Below are positions 1 to 9,789 of a DNA stretch of 64,000 nucleotides, piece after piece (position 1 is the first letter of the stretch; every line of letters begins with the position of its first letter). Made by a program: the position numbers and the translations under genes. The stretch is taken from positions 26,914,519-26,978,518 of the forward strand of contig CM069608.1 of the NCBI GenBank assembly GCA_035771175.1. Reading direction: 5' to 3'. The notes beneath the pieces are model-generated. The model made no database searches, was not told where the DNA came from, and saw only the letters and a program-made list of their open reading frames with translations. This stretch comes from Paratinospora sagittata (taxonomy: Eukaryota > Streptophyta > Magnoliopsida > Ranunculales > Menispermaceae).

Positions 1-1795
1 GTGATGGGGAAGGTTTGCTTTAACTGGTTTATGTGATGAAGTGATTGGATTGATGCTAGTGTGGGCAGAGAGGGGATGAGGAAGGCTTCTTTTTACTTAT
101 TTGATACTCATTGGTGTATAATTAGCAAAAACTTTAATTTGGCGGGCTCATACTAAAAATTTGGTATGCATTTCATGCTTCTCAATGTTGATTGAGAAGT
201 AGTATGCAATTACGGTTAGGCACAGAAGTAGTTGTTTAATTGCATATGATGGGGGTAAAGAAAATAGCAAGGAATTAGAACCTACTTAGAGCCTGTTTGG
301 TACAACTTCAGCATATAGCTTATAGCTTATGCACAAACACTTTTTAAAAAAAAACCTGATAGATAAGTTGTTGAAAACCTGTTTGGCGAGATACTTAATG
401 AGTTTCTTTTAAACCATAGATGGTTGTAAAGAACTTCAATCCTATAACCGGAGATAAAGGATAGGGGGTGACAGCTTTTCCCAAACGCTTATAGCTTATT
501 TTAACCAACATGCAAAAAAACGATGATTACTTGGAAAAAAAATAGTTGGACTTTCTATCACCCAACTAAATGGGCTCTAAATGCTAAAATAGACAGAACC
601 TGCAAATCATGGAGTTTGATCATTTGTGGATTGGCCATGAAAGAAATTAAAAATAGGTCCCAAGAGTTTGAAATGGTTTGGGACAGCAAAATACCATTCC
701 CATAGAATTATTAATTCTGTGATGTTTATCTTCTTTCAATCCTTTGAACACCATTTTGTTCCTCTTCAACTATAAGTTTCATAAAATTGCAAGGGTAGTA
801 ACTCTATTGGCTCTGATAAAAATTAGCAAGACCATTGCTTTAAAAAATACGGAATAGAATTTCTTTGGAATTTTTAGTTGCTTGATGTTCATCTTCCAAT
901 CCTTGAGAGATTAATTTATTCATCTTCTATAACATTTCAAAGGATAACAACCTCCACATATGGAATTATTACAAATTAGTTTAGACCTTAAAAGCACCAA
1001 AGGCCCTTGATGCCCAGTAGAAACTAATCTCAGAAAATGGGAAAAGTGATTGGTTGACTCATCTAGACACCTCCACTTGAATAACAGATGTTAAAAAAAA
1101 TTATGTGAAATGTGATCGTGGTGGAAAGAAAGCATGTAATAAGTAGATGAATATTATAATGAAAAAATTCTTAACATAGAACAAGCTGTTTTCAGTAATT
1201 GCATTGACATTTGTCTAATATGTGATTAGTGCATAGTGCCTGAAATTGAAAATTATTACTGAACATTGACTACCTCAAATTATGTGCACCAAGGCACAAA
1301 GAGGTGCACTCCCAAGTAGTGCACTTTGCCTTAGCAATATTAAGGCACGGTATATGCACTTGTCTCAAGCCTAAGTGTACCTTGCCTACTTTCGTGCAAA
1401 CGAGGATGTTTGTCTCATAATCCTTGAACCTTGATCTAGTTTTGGAAGTGAAAACACACAGTAATGTCGGTGTTGGTAGCATAAACTATATGATGTTTCT
1501 ATTTTGTAATTCTTATTTATTGTTACTAATTATGTGTAAAGAATCCATTAATTTAAAACAAGTTTCTTGAAGGAAACTTTGTTTTTGAAGAGCAGTTCTT
1601 TCATGCCATTGCTTAGGTAAATCAAACTCAAATATCCTTGGTATTGAATCTATCGTCTCCCTTTTTGTTTTTTGGTCTTACTCAACATTTTTTTTTTCTT
1701 TTTGACAAGAAACAGTAAATATTTTCATTAATAAGATAAGCTCAATTGCAAGTTACAACTGCACAAAATAGCTAAGTGAGGACAAGTTATCCACC
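1..1795. other. Probable PDV1 intron, no gene seen
   Basis: AT-rich sequence with homopolymer runs and no coding region I can support. Because the downstream PDV1 exon at 8054 begins with a clean splice acceptor and its 5' exon is absent from the window, this stretch is inferred to be intron. Short open frames here (for example 523-705) have no family resemblance. Confidence 0.45.
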
Positions 1796-1800
1796 TGAAT

Positions 1801-1859
1801 TGTAATACTCTAGGTTTGCACAAAAAAAAAAAAAAAAAAAAAATTTGAAGTTCGAGCAT
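1801..1859 (+). repeat. 5' LTR remnant of Gypsy element 1
   Basis: The first 59 bp match the start of the 3' LTR at 2667: TGTAATAC(T/C)CTA, then a GTTTGCAC stretch, a long A-run, and TTGAA(G/C)TTCG(A/G)GCA. Homology stops near 1860, where pol sequence begins. This marks the deletion breakpoint. Confidence 0.8.
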
Positions 1860-1861
1860 GC

Positions 1862-2010
1862 GCGATACAGATTCTGGATAGAAAAACTCAAGAACTAAGG
1901 CGACGTACCATACCATTTGTGAAGGTGCTCTAGGATCACCACGGAGAAGAGAAAGCAACATGGGAACTAAAAGCAACAATTAAACAGAAATACCCTGAAT
2001 TGTTTTCTAG
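1862..2010 (+). pseudogene. Gypsy pol C-terminal end (broken)
   Basis: Translation gives the typical end of a plant Gypsy polyprotein: an ILDRK motif, then IPFVKVL, an in-frame TAG, then DHHGEEKATWEL and KYPELF. In the family this segment follows integrase (chromodomain-like tail; the HH..G..ATWE..YPELF pattern). An in-frame stop interrupts it and everything upstream has been deleted, so it is non-functional. Confidence 0.75.
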
Positions 2011-2110
2011 GAATAATTGATGATGTGATACAGTGTACTATTTCACTTAGCAATAAAATGATGGAACTTTGTTTACAAATATCTTAATACATCGTTTCAC
2101 TTAAATAACT

Positions 2111-2632
2111 ATGCAGATGTCTAAATATAATACCGATGGATGTAGTGATGCACACACGCAATGGCCTCTTTGGCAACCGGTGGCGACTCCTTCAGGATCT
2201 GAGTCAAGTCACAACTATTTTGCATCACCAACTTCATCGCCCCATAGACAGCGATCCTTATCGTTAGAGCGTACATGGCTTTTTCGTAACAATTTTGCCC
2301 GAAACAATCCCGTGCCCTCATCTTGGTAGGATCTTCTACTAAAATTGCCAGGCGGCCGGATTCAAGCGACAACACGAAAAAGCATCCCGCCGCTCAACCT
2401 ACCTCCCCTTAAACAATGCAACCAGCAGAGCCCTACATCACCATCTATTAAGCAAAGGTCGGAACCATCTGAGGACGAATCCGACTCCATTTGCTCTCCG
2501 TGGTTTTATGATGTTGAGGATTCCACCGGCCACAGTGCTATTCAGGGACATTACAGGCACTACCCTGAGCTACCAAACAATGACGACGGCGGTGAATCTC
2601 ACGCTGATAGCAATCATGACTACTTTGATTGA
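2111..2632 (+). CDS. Unidentified open frames between pol and LTR of Gypsy element 1
   Basis: Two overlapping-region frames (2111-2329 and 2345-2632) lie between the end of pol and the polypurine tract. The second reads as a Ser/Pro/Asp-rich, low-hydrophobicity peptide ending SNHDYFD and stops just before the LTR. I do not recognise a family. A comparable extra frame lies in the same place in the Gypsy element at 33-37 kb. It may be a decayed accessory ORF or chance reading frames in an untranslated region. Confidence 0.25.
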
Positions 2633-2666
2633 TTTCGAGGGTGAAATCTTTTTAAGGGGGGTAGAA

Positions 2667-4167
2667 TGTAATACCCTAAGTTTGCACAAAAAAAAAAAAA
2701 AAAAATTGAACTTCGGGCAAGGTGCCTGAACGTACGGGCAAGGTGTCCGAACCTTCAGGCCCGGGCTCGAATTTTCGGGCACTCTTTTTTTCCTATTAAA
2801 GGAACCCCCCTCCTCATTTCTCACACCAAAATCACTTCTCCTTGTGATTTTTCTTCTCTCTCTCTCACTCATCTTGAGTTTTTGTCTTTTCTTTTGAGAC
2901 TTTCTTTTCAAGACTCTTTTCGCGGTGCAATGTGGTTCTGCTCGGCTGAAGGCGCCAGTTCTCGAAGGAGTTTTTATCTGAAGGTGGGGAACGAAACATA
3001 AGTTTGTGTGTCTTATAACTTTTATTAAAGTTTACGTTCATTTATCATTATGTCTACTATTCATTTACACTGCATTATTGCGTATAATGTTTATACTTGT
3101 CATACTTATGCCTGTATATTTGGAGTTCATGTATTACAATGTTGCTATGCTAGATTAGTGATCAATCTGGCTCAACCAGACTCAGTCTTTTCCTCAATAA
3201 CTTTAAATAGTGAACGGGAGGCAGCGTGCTGCTCTAGATGATTGGTATTTAAGTAAACCTTGTGTCTTACCTCTCAACTGGAGACTGATCTGGTTGGTCT
3301 TATTTGAAAGCTTTCAGCTTATACAAGTAATACTGAATGTCCTAACCTTGCACGTGGTGATACCGACCCTGATAAGGATCACCAGACGTTGTCAAATCTT
3401 GTCTAATGTTAAGTAAAGACCGGACCAGTTCATGCATTGGCATTATACATAAGCACCACCTAGGGACGTATGTGGTTTATGATTCATAGAATAGTTAGAA
3501 GCAATGCTCACTATTCATTATATTTCTCTGGAGAGGGAAGTACAATGAGAACCCGACTACTCCTAGGGAGGGACATCTATACGTGAATCCAGAGCGTTGT
3601 TCCTGAGGAGGGACGTACAATGAGAACTCGGCTGCTCTTGGGGAGGGACATCTGTACGTGAATCCAGAGCGTCGTTTCTGAGGAGGGACGTACAATGAGA
3701 ACCCGACTACTCCTAGGGAGGGACATCTTTACGTGAACTCAGGCGACGTACAATCATGAAACCAATACGAGACGGTGTCATGCATACATACATGTTGGAT
3801 TGATTATGATGCTCTGATGTGTATTTATGATATTTGATTATGAAGTTTACTTTATTAATTGTTATATTCACGAACTATTTTACCCACTGAGCGTGTAGCT
3901 CATCCCGTTGTTATCCAATTTTTCACAGGAGATTAGGGTGGACTGGGTGCAGGTTTTTGGGCCCACATTTTTGTACCATTTGTATTATTCATTGGGGATT
4001 TTGGGAGGATGTTCCCTTAACTATTTCATGTACAAATATATTCTGAAATTAATGAAATCAGACTTGTACTTAATCGTGTTTTCGCTCACTCGGTTATTGT
4101 TATAATGCATTCGCGCCCCGTCCATGAGTGTCCAGCCGGTTTAGGCCCGTCCGGGCGGGGTGTGACA
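2667..4167 (+). repeat. 3' LTR of Gypsy element 1 (about 1.5 kb)
   Basis: Starts TGTAATACCC immediately after a G-rich polypurine tract (AAGGGGGGTAGAA) and ends GGGCGGGGTGTGACA, i.e. TG...CA. It contains a three-copy 75-bp tandem repeat at 3541-3765. It is followed directly by the TGAAT target duplication. Confidence 0.85.
3541..3765. repeat. 75-bp tandem repeat, three copies, inside Gypsy LTR
   Basis: The string TACAATGAGAAC recurs at 3541, 3616 and 3691, giving an exact 75-bp period. Each unit also carries a GGGAGGGACATCT block. The apparent repetitive protein on the minus strand (YVPPQ..RSGFTYRCPS) is only a shadow of this array. Confidence 0.9.
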
Positions 4168-4172
4168 TGAAT

Positions 4173-4857
4173 TGCATTACACACCATCTAGTAATGGAGC
4201 CCACCCTCTCAGCCACTCACTAAACCTTTACCACTTCACTAGTTTCCTTACACTAAGCCATAATGAAGCCAGATAATGAGAATTCTCCCCCCCTTACTCA
4301 ACAATTGTTGGGAATAGTGTAACACATATTCATCTTGAAAATCAACACATGTTTTAAAAAGAAAGAAAAGAAAGAAAAAGAAATCAATTCTCAGCCTAGT
4401 GGAATTATGAAGCATTTGAAGTTGGAGTTGTAATTATTTTGAACTGTAAGTTGAAAAGTACTTTTGAATTTATAAGAACGTTCTAGGAGCATGTGTTGGT
4501 AGTTTAAATCTATATGCATTTATATAATGTAATGTTTTCACCTTTTGTCATCTAGATATTATATTAATTCCCCAATAACAACGTTGTGAAGCAACGAAGC
4601 TCCATTGAATGGACTACCTGTGTGTCTTTAACAAGAAGGTCGTCTAGATTTTGATGGAAAATTCATGAAACCTGGGTACTCATTATTTTGACCCCAATCT
4701 CTCAGATTTTTTTCTCTTTTCATTGAAAAGGGGAAAGAAAGATACAAAAGATAGGCCAAGATAGTTGAAAATACAATGTACAAGTACAACAAACTTTCTT
4801 CCAAGAAATAGGGAGCTCCTACAAATGACTCGCAACACAACTGGAAATTGATTATAC
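4173..4857. other. Intron/intergenic filler, nothing recognised
   Basis: AT-rich DNA between the Gypsy duplication and the Copia composite. No coding region, structural RNA or repeat structure could be supported. Confidence 0.4.
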
Positions 4858-5018
4858 TGATAATAATACAAAGAAAAAGAAGAATGCTAGGGTTCCATGA
4901 TATTCAAAGCATAAAAAATTACAACAAGAAATAATAGAAGTATATATAATGTAATACAAGAGACGTGAAATTACTATTATACCCTTCTATAAGCTGTAAT
5001 ATATATATTAGCCTAATA
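4858..5018 (-). repeat. Copia LTR, minus orientation
   Basis: Read on the minus strand it begins TATTAGGC right after a polypurine tract (GCGGGGGGA) and ends near TTATCA. It therefore acts as the 3' LTR of the minus-strand Copia fragments at 5.24-6.15 kb. Confidence 0.75.
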
Positions 5019-5241
5019 TCCCCCCGCAAACTCACGATGTGGCTACAACAAGCATCGAGAGTTTGCTAATAAGAAATCTGAAACGTTGAATAGTGTGAGA
5101 CTTTGTGAAGAAATCAGCAAGTTGCAAGGATGAAGTGACAAAAGGTAATGAAATGGTCCCATGTTGGAGATGATGACGAGTGAGATGACAATCTATCTCT
5201 ATGTGCTTAGTTTGCTCATGAAAGACTAAGTTGTGAGCAAT

Positions 5242-5719
5242 CTAAATGGCACTCTTATTGTCACAATACATAGGAGTAGGAGTAGTAAGTAAAACACCCA
5301 TATTTGCAAGTAACCAACGCAACCATATAATCTCAGTGGTAGTAGATGCCATGACACAATACTCAGCTTCTATAGAAGATCTGGAAACAACAGTTTGTTT
5401 CTTACTCTTCCAAGAAATAAGAGAATCACCCAAGAAGATGCAGAAGCCTATTGTGGACTTACGATCTGTATGATCACTAGTCCAATCAACATCAGAGTAT
5501 GCACGAAGCTCCAAAGAAGATGTAGATGAAAGCAAAAGACTCTGATAAAGAGTGCCTCAAAGATGTCAAAGAATGCGAAGTAAAACAAGCCCAATGCACT
5601 GTAGTAGGAGCAACAACAAACTGATTAACAACATGCACAACATATGCAATATCTGGGCGGGTAATAGTAAGATAAACCAAGCTACCAACAATAGTGCAGT
5701 ACAAGGTGGGGTTCGACAA
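5242..5719 (-). pseudogene. Copia RT end and RNase H fragment
   Basis: Two frames read on the minus strand. The first has the RT/RH junction motif VGSLVYLTITRPDIAY. The second has RNase H motifs YSDVDW, DRKSTIGFC, SWKSKKQ and SSIEAEY and stops at CDNKSAI. A frameshift separates them and the C-terminus is missing, so this is a dead fragment. By family these domains degrade the RNA strand during retrotransposition. Confidence 0.8.
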
Positions 5720-5761
5720 AGGGATACTATTTGATGGATTATGAGAAATCAGAACGACGTT

Positions 5762-6145
5762 TCATAAGGTAAAGTGGTAAACCCAACAATATCGAGTATG
5801 ATCATCTATAAAGGAAACATAATATTTGGACCCCCCTTTTGTGGCAGTAGGAAATGGTCCCCAAGCATCAGAATAAATCAAATCAAAAGGTGTTGGAGAA
5901 GTGGAAGTGCTATGAGGAAAAGGTAAGGCTGAAAATTTAGCCAGTTTACAACCACTATAATCAGAAATATCATGGGATTGCAAATTTCCTAAAGTACCTT
6001 TAGAAGCTAGAAATCTTAAAGGAGGAGCAGAGACATGACTAAGACAAGAATGCCACAAATAAAAGTTAGAGGAAGTAGGACATAAATGAAAGGAAGACAA
6101 ATCAATACTTGAAGCTGCTACATTTGGAACAATCAGCTTTTCCAA
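5762..6145 (-). pseudogene. Copia GAG-pre-integrase and integrase fragment
   Basis: Minus-strand frame with the integrase zinc-binding start (WHSCLSHVS; HHCC pattern partly lost), then SDAWGP with the first catalytic Asp, and FIDDHTRYCWVY with the DDxTR motif. It ends abruptly and abuts, at about 6147, a Copia RT fragment on the opposite strand. Confidence 0.75.
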
Positions 6146-6149
6146 GACA

Positions 6150-6427
6150 TATAGTCCACCTTCTCTTGACTTTTGCCCTAGTGATCATGAATCCGCCGTA
6201 TTTGTTCGGTCTACTTCTGCAAGACGTATTCTTCTTCTTTTATATGTTGATGACATGATTATTACTGGTGATGATAATGATGGAATTGCAGCATTGAAGG
6301 TCGCATTAGCACCTCAGTTTGACATGAAAGACTTGGGTTCTTTACGCTATTCCTTCGGAATTGAGGTAGCTTACTCTCCAAAAGGTTATCTTCTTTCCCA
6401 ATCCAAGTATATTGCTGACATCCATTA
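6150..6427 (+). pseudogene. Copia reverse-transcriptase fragment
   Basis: Plus-strand frame with the RT catalytic motif [12 protein letters not shown] followed by FDMKDLG and [11 protein letters not shown], typical of Copia. It begins and ends abruptly, and its 3' end is joined to an LTR start at 6434. Opposite orientation to the integrase fragment next to it. Confidence 0.8.
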
Positions 6428-6433
6428 TCAAGC

Positions 6434-6609
6434 TATTAGACTAATATATATATTATAGCTTATAGAAGGGTAGCATAGTAATTTCACTTCTCTTGTATTG
6501 CATTATATATACTTCTATTATTTCTTGCTATAATTTTTTATGCTTTGAATATCATGAAACCCTAGCATTTTTCTTTTTCTTCTTTGTATTATATCATGGT
6601 ATCAAAGCC
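6434..6609 (+). repeat. Copia LTR with primer-binding site, plus orientation
   Basis: LTR 6434-6596 ends ATATCA and is immediately followed by TGGTATCAAAGCC (6597-6609). This matches the primer-binding site for the 3' end of initiator tRNA-Met used by plant Copia elements, with one change from the usual TGGTATCAGAGCC. It is therefore a 5' LTR for sequence to the right. Confidence 0.75.
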
Positions 6610-7329
6610 TGATTCAAGAAGTTGTTGCTGTGGGTATTGGAGTTGCAGTTATGAGGTTTGTCACCGTGGTGGTGTCGTGTAGCGCCATGGGGGTCGTTGG
6701 TTGGTTTTTGTGCATTGACGTTGTGGGTTGCACGCTTGTTGTTCGTGTCAACAGCAGTTGTGCTTCCTTGTATTTGAGACCTTGAACAAGGAGATTTATG
6801 AGTTGGTTTAGTTCGTGACTCTTGGATTACATGATCATAAAAGTGTCATTGCTTGAGGCGGTGAGGAGCACCAAAATCTCACATCAATTGAAGTCGTGAG
6901 TTGTATGTGAATTTTGGTGGAGCCATTTAAGAAAGCAACATCTTGGAGCATTGAATAATGTGGAGTATTAAACCTTCACATAAAGAAAGACAAAAACCAA
7001 TTGTTTTTTTTTGTTTTTTTGGTGTGCAAAAACATTCTAGATTATCAAGACGTTTTTTTTTTTTTGTGAGCCGCTGGTAGTTGCGTATGCCAAGTACATG
7101 TGGTAAAGACATTTGACGACACGAGGAATAAATTGGTGTGTGATTATTCTTAATCACTTGTACTTTGAATTTGTGATTTGGGTTTACTTTGGAACTTGAA
7201 GAGATTTGGTGATTTGTTCCTTTGGGAACTATTGAATGATGGGTAGCATGTGTTAAAAAGAAAACAAAAAGGAAGGATGGTTGGGAGTTGTATTTGATTG
7301 CGCACTTCGATTGATTTTGCTAGTAAAGC

Positions 7330-7548
7330 TTGGAGGTCAATCTCAACACAACATTAGCTGGACAAATTCAGAGGTACTTTGTCATTCAGCCACATGCCAT
7401 GTCCACCTTCATGTCTTTAGGTTTGTCATCATCTGAACTATCAGGTATATCTCAATCCACTTGGGTTTTTTACTCTGGAGCTTGTCATCACATGTCATGC
7501 AACCCAAGCTCTTTTGCATCTTGTATCACACCTTGTATATTAGCCTAA
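7330..7548 (+). pseudogene. Copia protease remnant
   Basis: A 72-codon frame contains WVFYSGACHHMS, matching the Copia aspartic-protease region W-x-DSGA-xxHM, with the catalytic Asp replaced by Tyr. It lies downstream of the plus-oriented LTR and primer-binding site at 6434-6609, consistent with a truncated plus-strand Copia element whose gag has decayed (6610-7329 shows no readable gag). Confidence 0.6.
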
Positions 7549-8053
7549 TACAAACAACAACAACTAGACTCCTCAAACAATTTGAACTTGAGAACTGTTT
7601 ACTTATATAATTATCGTTTAAACATTTTCTCCATTCCATAAAAAATGCCATGTTTCGTTCTAACCATAAACCTTAGCATATTCCAAATATCTTTATTTTG
7701 GAATGAATCCTAATATGTCAATACTCATAGCTAAATAGTTGAATGTTTAGATTCTGTGCACGAGTCTGAGTGAGTGGCTGGCCAAGAGCTAGTGTGTTTG
7801 AGGCAATGGGTACGCAAAGTAGATTGCTATCATTATGACTATAAAACAAGGTCAAAGGCCTAAATATACATAGCGAAAATGTGCCCTTAGAATAAATGTC
7901 AATAGCTTAATTTCCTTGAATAATTTTTTATCTGGGTTTTATTAATGTAGTTTCCACTTTTATATATGTGACAATTGCAGAACATTGGCTCCACTGCATA
8001 TTTTTTATTCTCTTTTGGACTACTTCCCTCACTCACTTATTTTTCTTTTGCAG
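7549..8053. other. End of PDV1 intron
   Basis: No coding signal. The stretch ends in a pyrimidine-rich tract and a consensus acceptor (TTTTCTTTTGCAG, ending at 8053) directly before the PDV1 exon. Confidence 0.65.
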
Positions 8054-8590
8054 ACTGTACAATTACAACAGCGAGCTGAAATAGATGCTGCGATTGCAAG
8101 ATTAGAGCAGAGCCGCATTGTTCTTGCAATGAGATTGGCCGATCACCATGGTACGAAGTACAGAGTAATTGAAGAAGCCCTGGCGTTTGTGGGAGATGCA
8201 CATGATGCAGGCCGTTTTGTCTCACCAGAAAATCTATTTCAATCTCCAGGAAGCAAACCCGGCAAGAACTTGAAGGGTCACGAGGGAGAGAGGTCAAACA
8301 TTCTGTTGCGTTTTCTTCTATCAAGTGTTACTTTTTCCAAGAAATTTCTTAAAGTGGATCAAATGGGTGGGATATTGGGAAATGCTGCTTTGGTTGCCGT
8401 AAGCATGCTTGCACTGTTGCATCTGCAGCAAGTAGGCATCAAAAATAATTATATGATAGAAGAAGTCCCAAACATGCAAGAGAATTCTTTTTATGTAAAG
8501 AGGAATAGTAAGAATAATTCTTGGGTAGATGTTTCTTCTTCACCAACTAATAGAATGAGGCACTTGGATGTGTTAGCAGCTAGGGGCTAA
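8054..8590 (+). CDS. PDV1: Plastid division protein PDV1, 3' terminal exon (partial gene)
   Basis: PDV1 is an outer chloroplast-envelope protein that recruits the dynamin-like protein DRP5B/ARC5 to the division ring. This exon encodes 178 residues plus a TAA stop. The start was placed at 8054 because a strong acceptor (TTTTGCAG) precedes it and the translation from there, TVQLQQRAEIDAAIARLEQS, matches the known PDV1 coiled-coil region; the earlier ATG at 7985 would read through intron. Further family landmarks are VLAMRLADHHG, EEALAFVG, a single membrane segment GILGNAALVAVSMLALLHLQ and the C-terminal LDVLAARG with its conserved terminal Gly. The N-terminal cytosolic part must come from an exon left of the window, at least 8 kb away. 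The exon begins in phase 0. No disabling change is seen in it, so the gene may be functional if the long intron is spliced. Confidence 0.88.
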   Translation, partial: TVQLQQRAEIDAAIARLEQSRIVLAMRLADHHGTKYRVIEEALAFVGDAHDAGRFVSPENLFQSPGSKPGKNLKGHEGERSNILLRFLLSSVTFSKKFLKVDQMGGILGNAALVAVSMLALLHLQQVGIKNNYMIEEVPNMQENSFYVKRNSKNNSWVDVSSSPTNRMRHLDVLAARG

Positions 8591-8960
8591 CTTGGACAGT
8601 TGCGTCTTAATCTTTGGAGCAAGTTGTAGCATTTTATGCTTTTCTCTTTTTTTTTTGCCCCTCTCGAATATTGTTTGTATTATAGGGCTTGCTATTGCAA
8701 TGCATATGAGTAGAGCTTTCCTTTGTAATTGTTTTACCACGAAATCTTAAATGTTTTGGCAAGATTTTCGGTATGCTGTTACAGTTTGTTTCGTTTTCTT
8801 CGTTTTATTTTTCCATATTAGTGTTGTGTTGGTGCACCCTAAGCTTTCTATTCCAATTGTTTCACCAAGAAATATCATATGTTTTGTCAAGATTTAATGT
8901 AAATTGTTTATAGTTGCTCTTCTTTTTCTTCTCTCTGTTGTTTTGGCATTATTGTTGTGC
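8591..8960. other. PDV1 3' UTR and downstream spacer
   Basis: T-rich sequence following the PDV1 stop, probably 3' UTR at first. No further gene seen. No clear canonical polyadenylation hexamer could be singled out. Confidence 0.4.
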
Positions 8961-8968
8961 TTCTTAAG

Positions 8969-9500
8969 TAGGGATGTAAGCCAACTCGATTTAGCTGAAC
9001 ATAACCCGAAAGGTTGGGTTGAGTTGATCTACGTGTTTGATTTGGGCTGAGTTAAAAAATTTTAACCCGAACGATTCAGATTGGGTCATAGGTTGACACT
9101 CTTGGAACTCGACCCAACCTAACCTAAATCAAACCTAAGGTACCTAAGGTTTCTCTTCTTCTTCTTCTTCTTTTTCAATTTTTATTCTTCATTTGGTTTG
9201 TTTCTACTTTTATTTTTCATTATGCTTATTCGTATTCTTTGTTGCTTCAATGAAGACCAATAGGTTTTTTTTTTTTTTTTTTTTTTCTATTTTATTTCTT
9301 CTAAAGTTCAAATCATCTTCTTGAAAAAAAAATTAAAAAAATAAGTAATTCCACCCCGAATGACCAACCCAAAGTTGGGTTGAGTTGAAAAGTCAATTTG
9401 GTTCGGGTTGGGTTTTATTTTTTTTTAATCTAAACTGTTTGGGTTGGGTTGAGTTTTAGCTCCAATCTAATCCAACTCAACCCAACCCATTACACCCCTA
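8969..9500. mobile_element. hAT-type MITE 1
   Basis: 532-bp element with short terminal inverted repeats (TAGGGATGTAA at the left, TAGGGGTGTAA read inward from the right) and an 8-bp target duplication with one mismatch (TTCTTAAG 8961-8968, TTCTTAAC 9501-9508). Eight-bp duplications and TAGGGGTG ends are typical of hAT elements. The interior is rich in GGTTGGGTT-like subterminal motifs and encodes nothing. Confidence 0.8.
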
Positions 9501-9789
9501 TTCTTAACGAACTAACCATCAATTCCTCATCTCTATATTATACCATATCTGAATGGTAGAACAATAGAAGAAGATATCAAATTAAAGCAAATTACTTTAT
9601 CACCTTCAAGGGCAGCCAAAGTAAGCTCTTCTTGTCACAAAGAAAGAAAGAAAGATTTATTTATAAAAAAAAAAAAAAAACACATGTATGGAAAAAAATG
9701 GCATTAATTCCATTAAAAAAATTATTGTTTTACAACACAATCAAATCTCAAACTCTATACAATTCTTTCTACATCTAAATAAATTCAAT

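Larger units (their letters stand above)
1801..4167 (+). mobile_element. Ty3/Gypsy LTR retrotransposon, internally deleted
   Basis: The element begins with TGTAATACTC and ends with TGTGACA, and is bracketed by a perfect 5-bp direct duplication TGAAT (1796-1800 and 4168-4172), which is diagnostic of LTR-element integration. Only about 59 bp of the 5' LTR remains (1801-1859). It is fused directly to the last part of pol (1862-2010), a 650-bp region, a polypurine tract (about 2655-2666) and a complete 3' LTR. Primer-binding site, gag, protease, reverse transcriptase and most of integrase are gone. The element lies inside the inferred PDV1 intron in the same orientation as PDV1. Confidence 0.85.
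4858..6596. mobile_element. Copia composite with inverted LTRs
   Basis: Two short LTR copies face in opposite directions: 4858-5018 (minus orientation) and 6434-6596 (plus orientation). They are near-identical when one is reverse-complemented, both containing a TATTAG start, a TTCTATAAGCT block and a GAAATAATAGAAGTATATAT block. Between them lie minus-strand RNase H and integrase fragments (5242-6145) and a plus-strand reverse-transcriptase fragment (about 6150-6427). A normal LTR element has direct, not inverted, LTRs, so this is a rearranged product of at least two Copia copies. Confidence 0.8.

Noticed and set aside
2121..2375. 84-codon minus-strand frame
   Set aside because: Antisense to the Gypsy element 1 post-pol region; no recognised motif, so treated as a shadow.
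3495..3695. Repetitive minus-strand protein frame
   Set aside because: It is the translation of the 75-bp tandem repeat inside a Gypsy LTR; a period divisible by three keeps any frame open.
7536..7560. Possible second Copia LTR start (TATTAGCCTAATAC)
   Set aside because: Only about 12 bases resemble the LTR start at 5018/6434 and homology does not continue.
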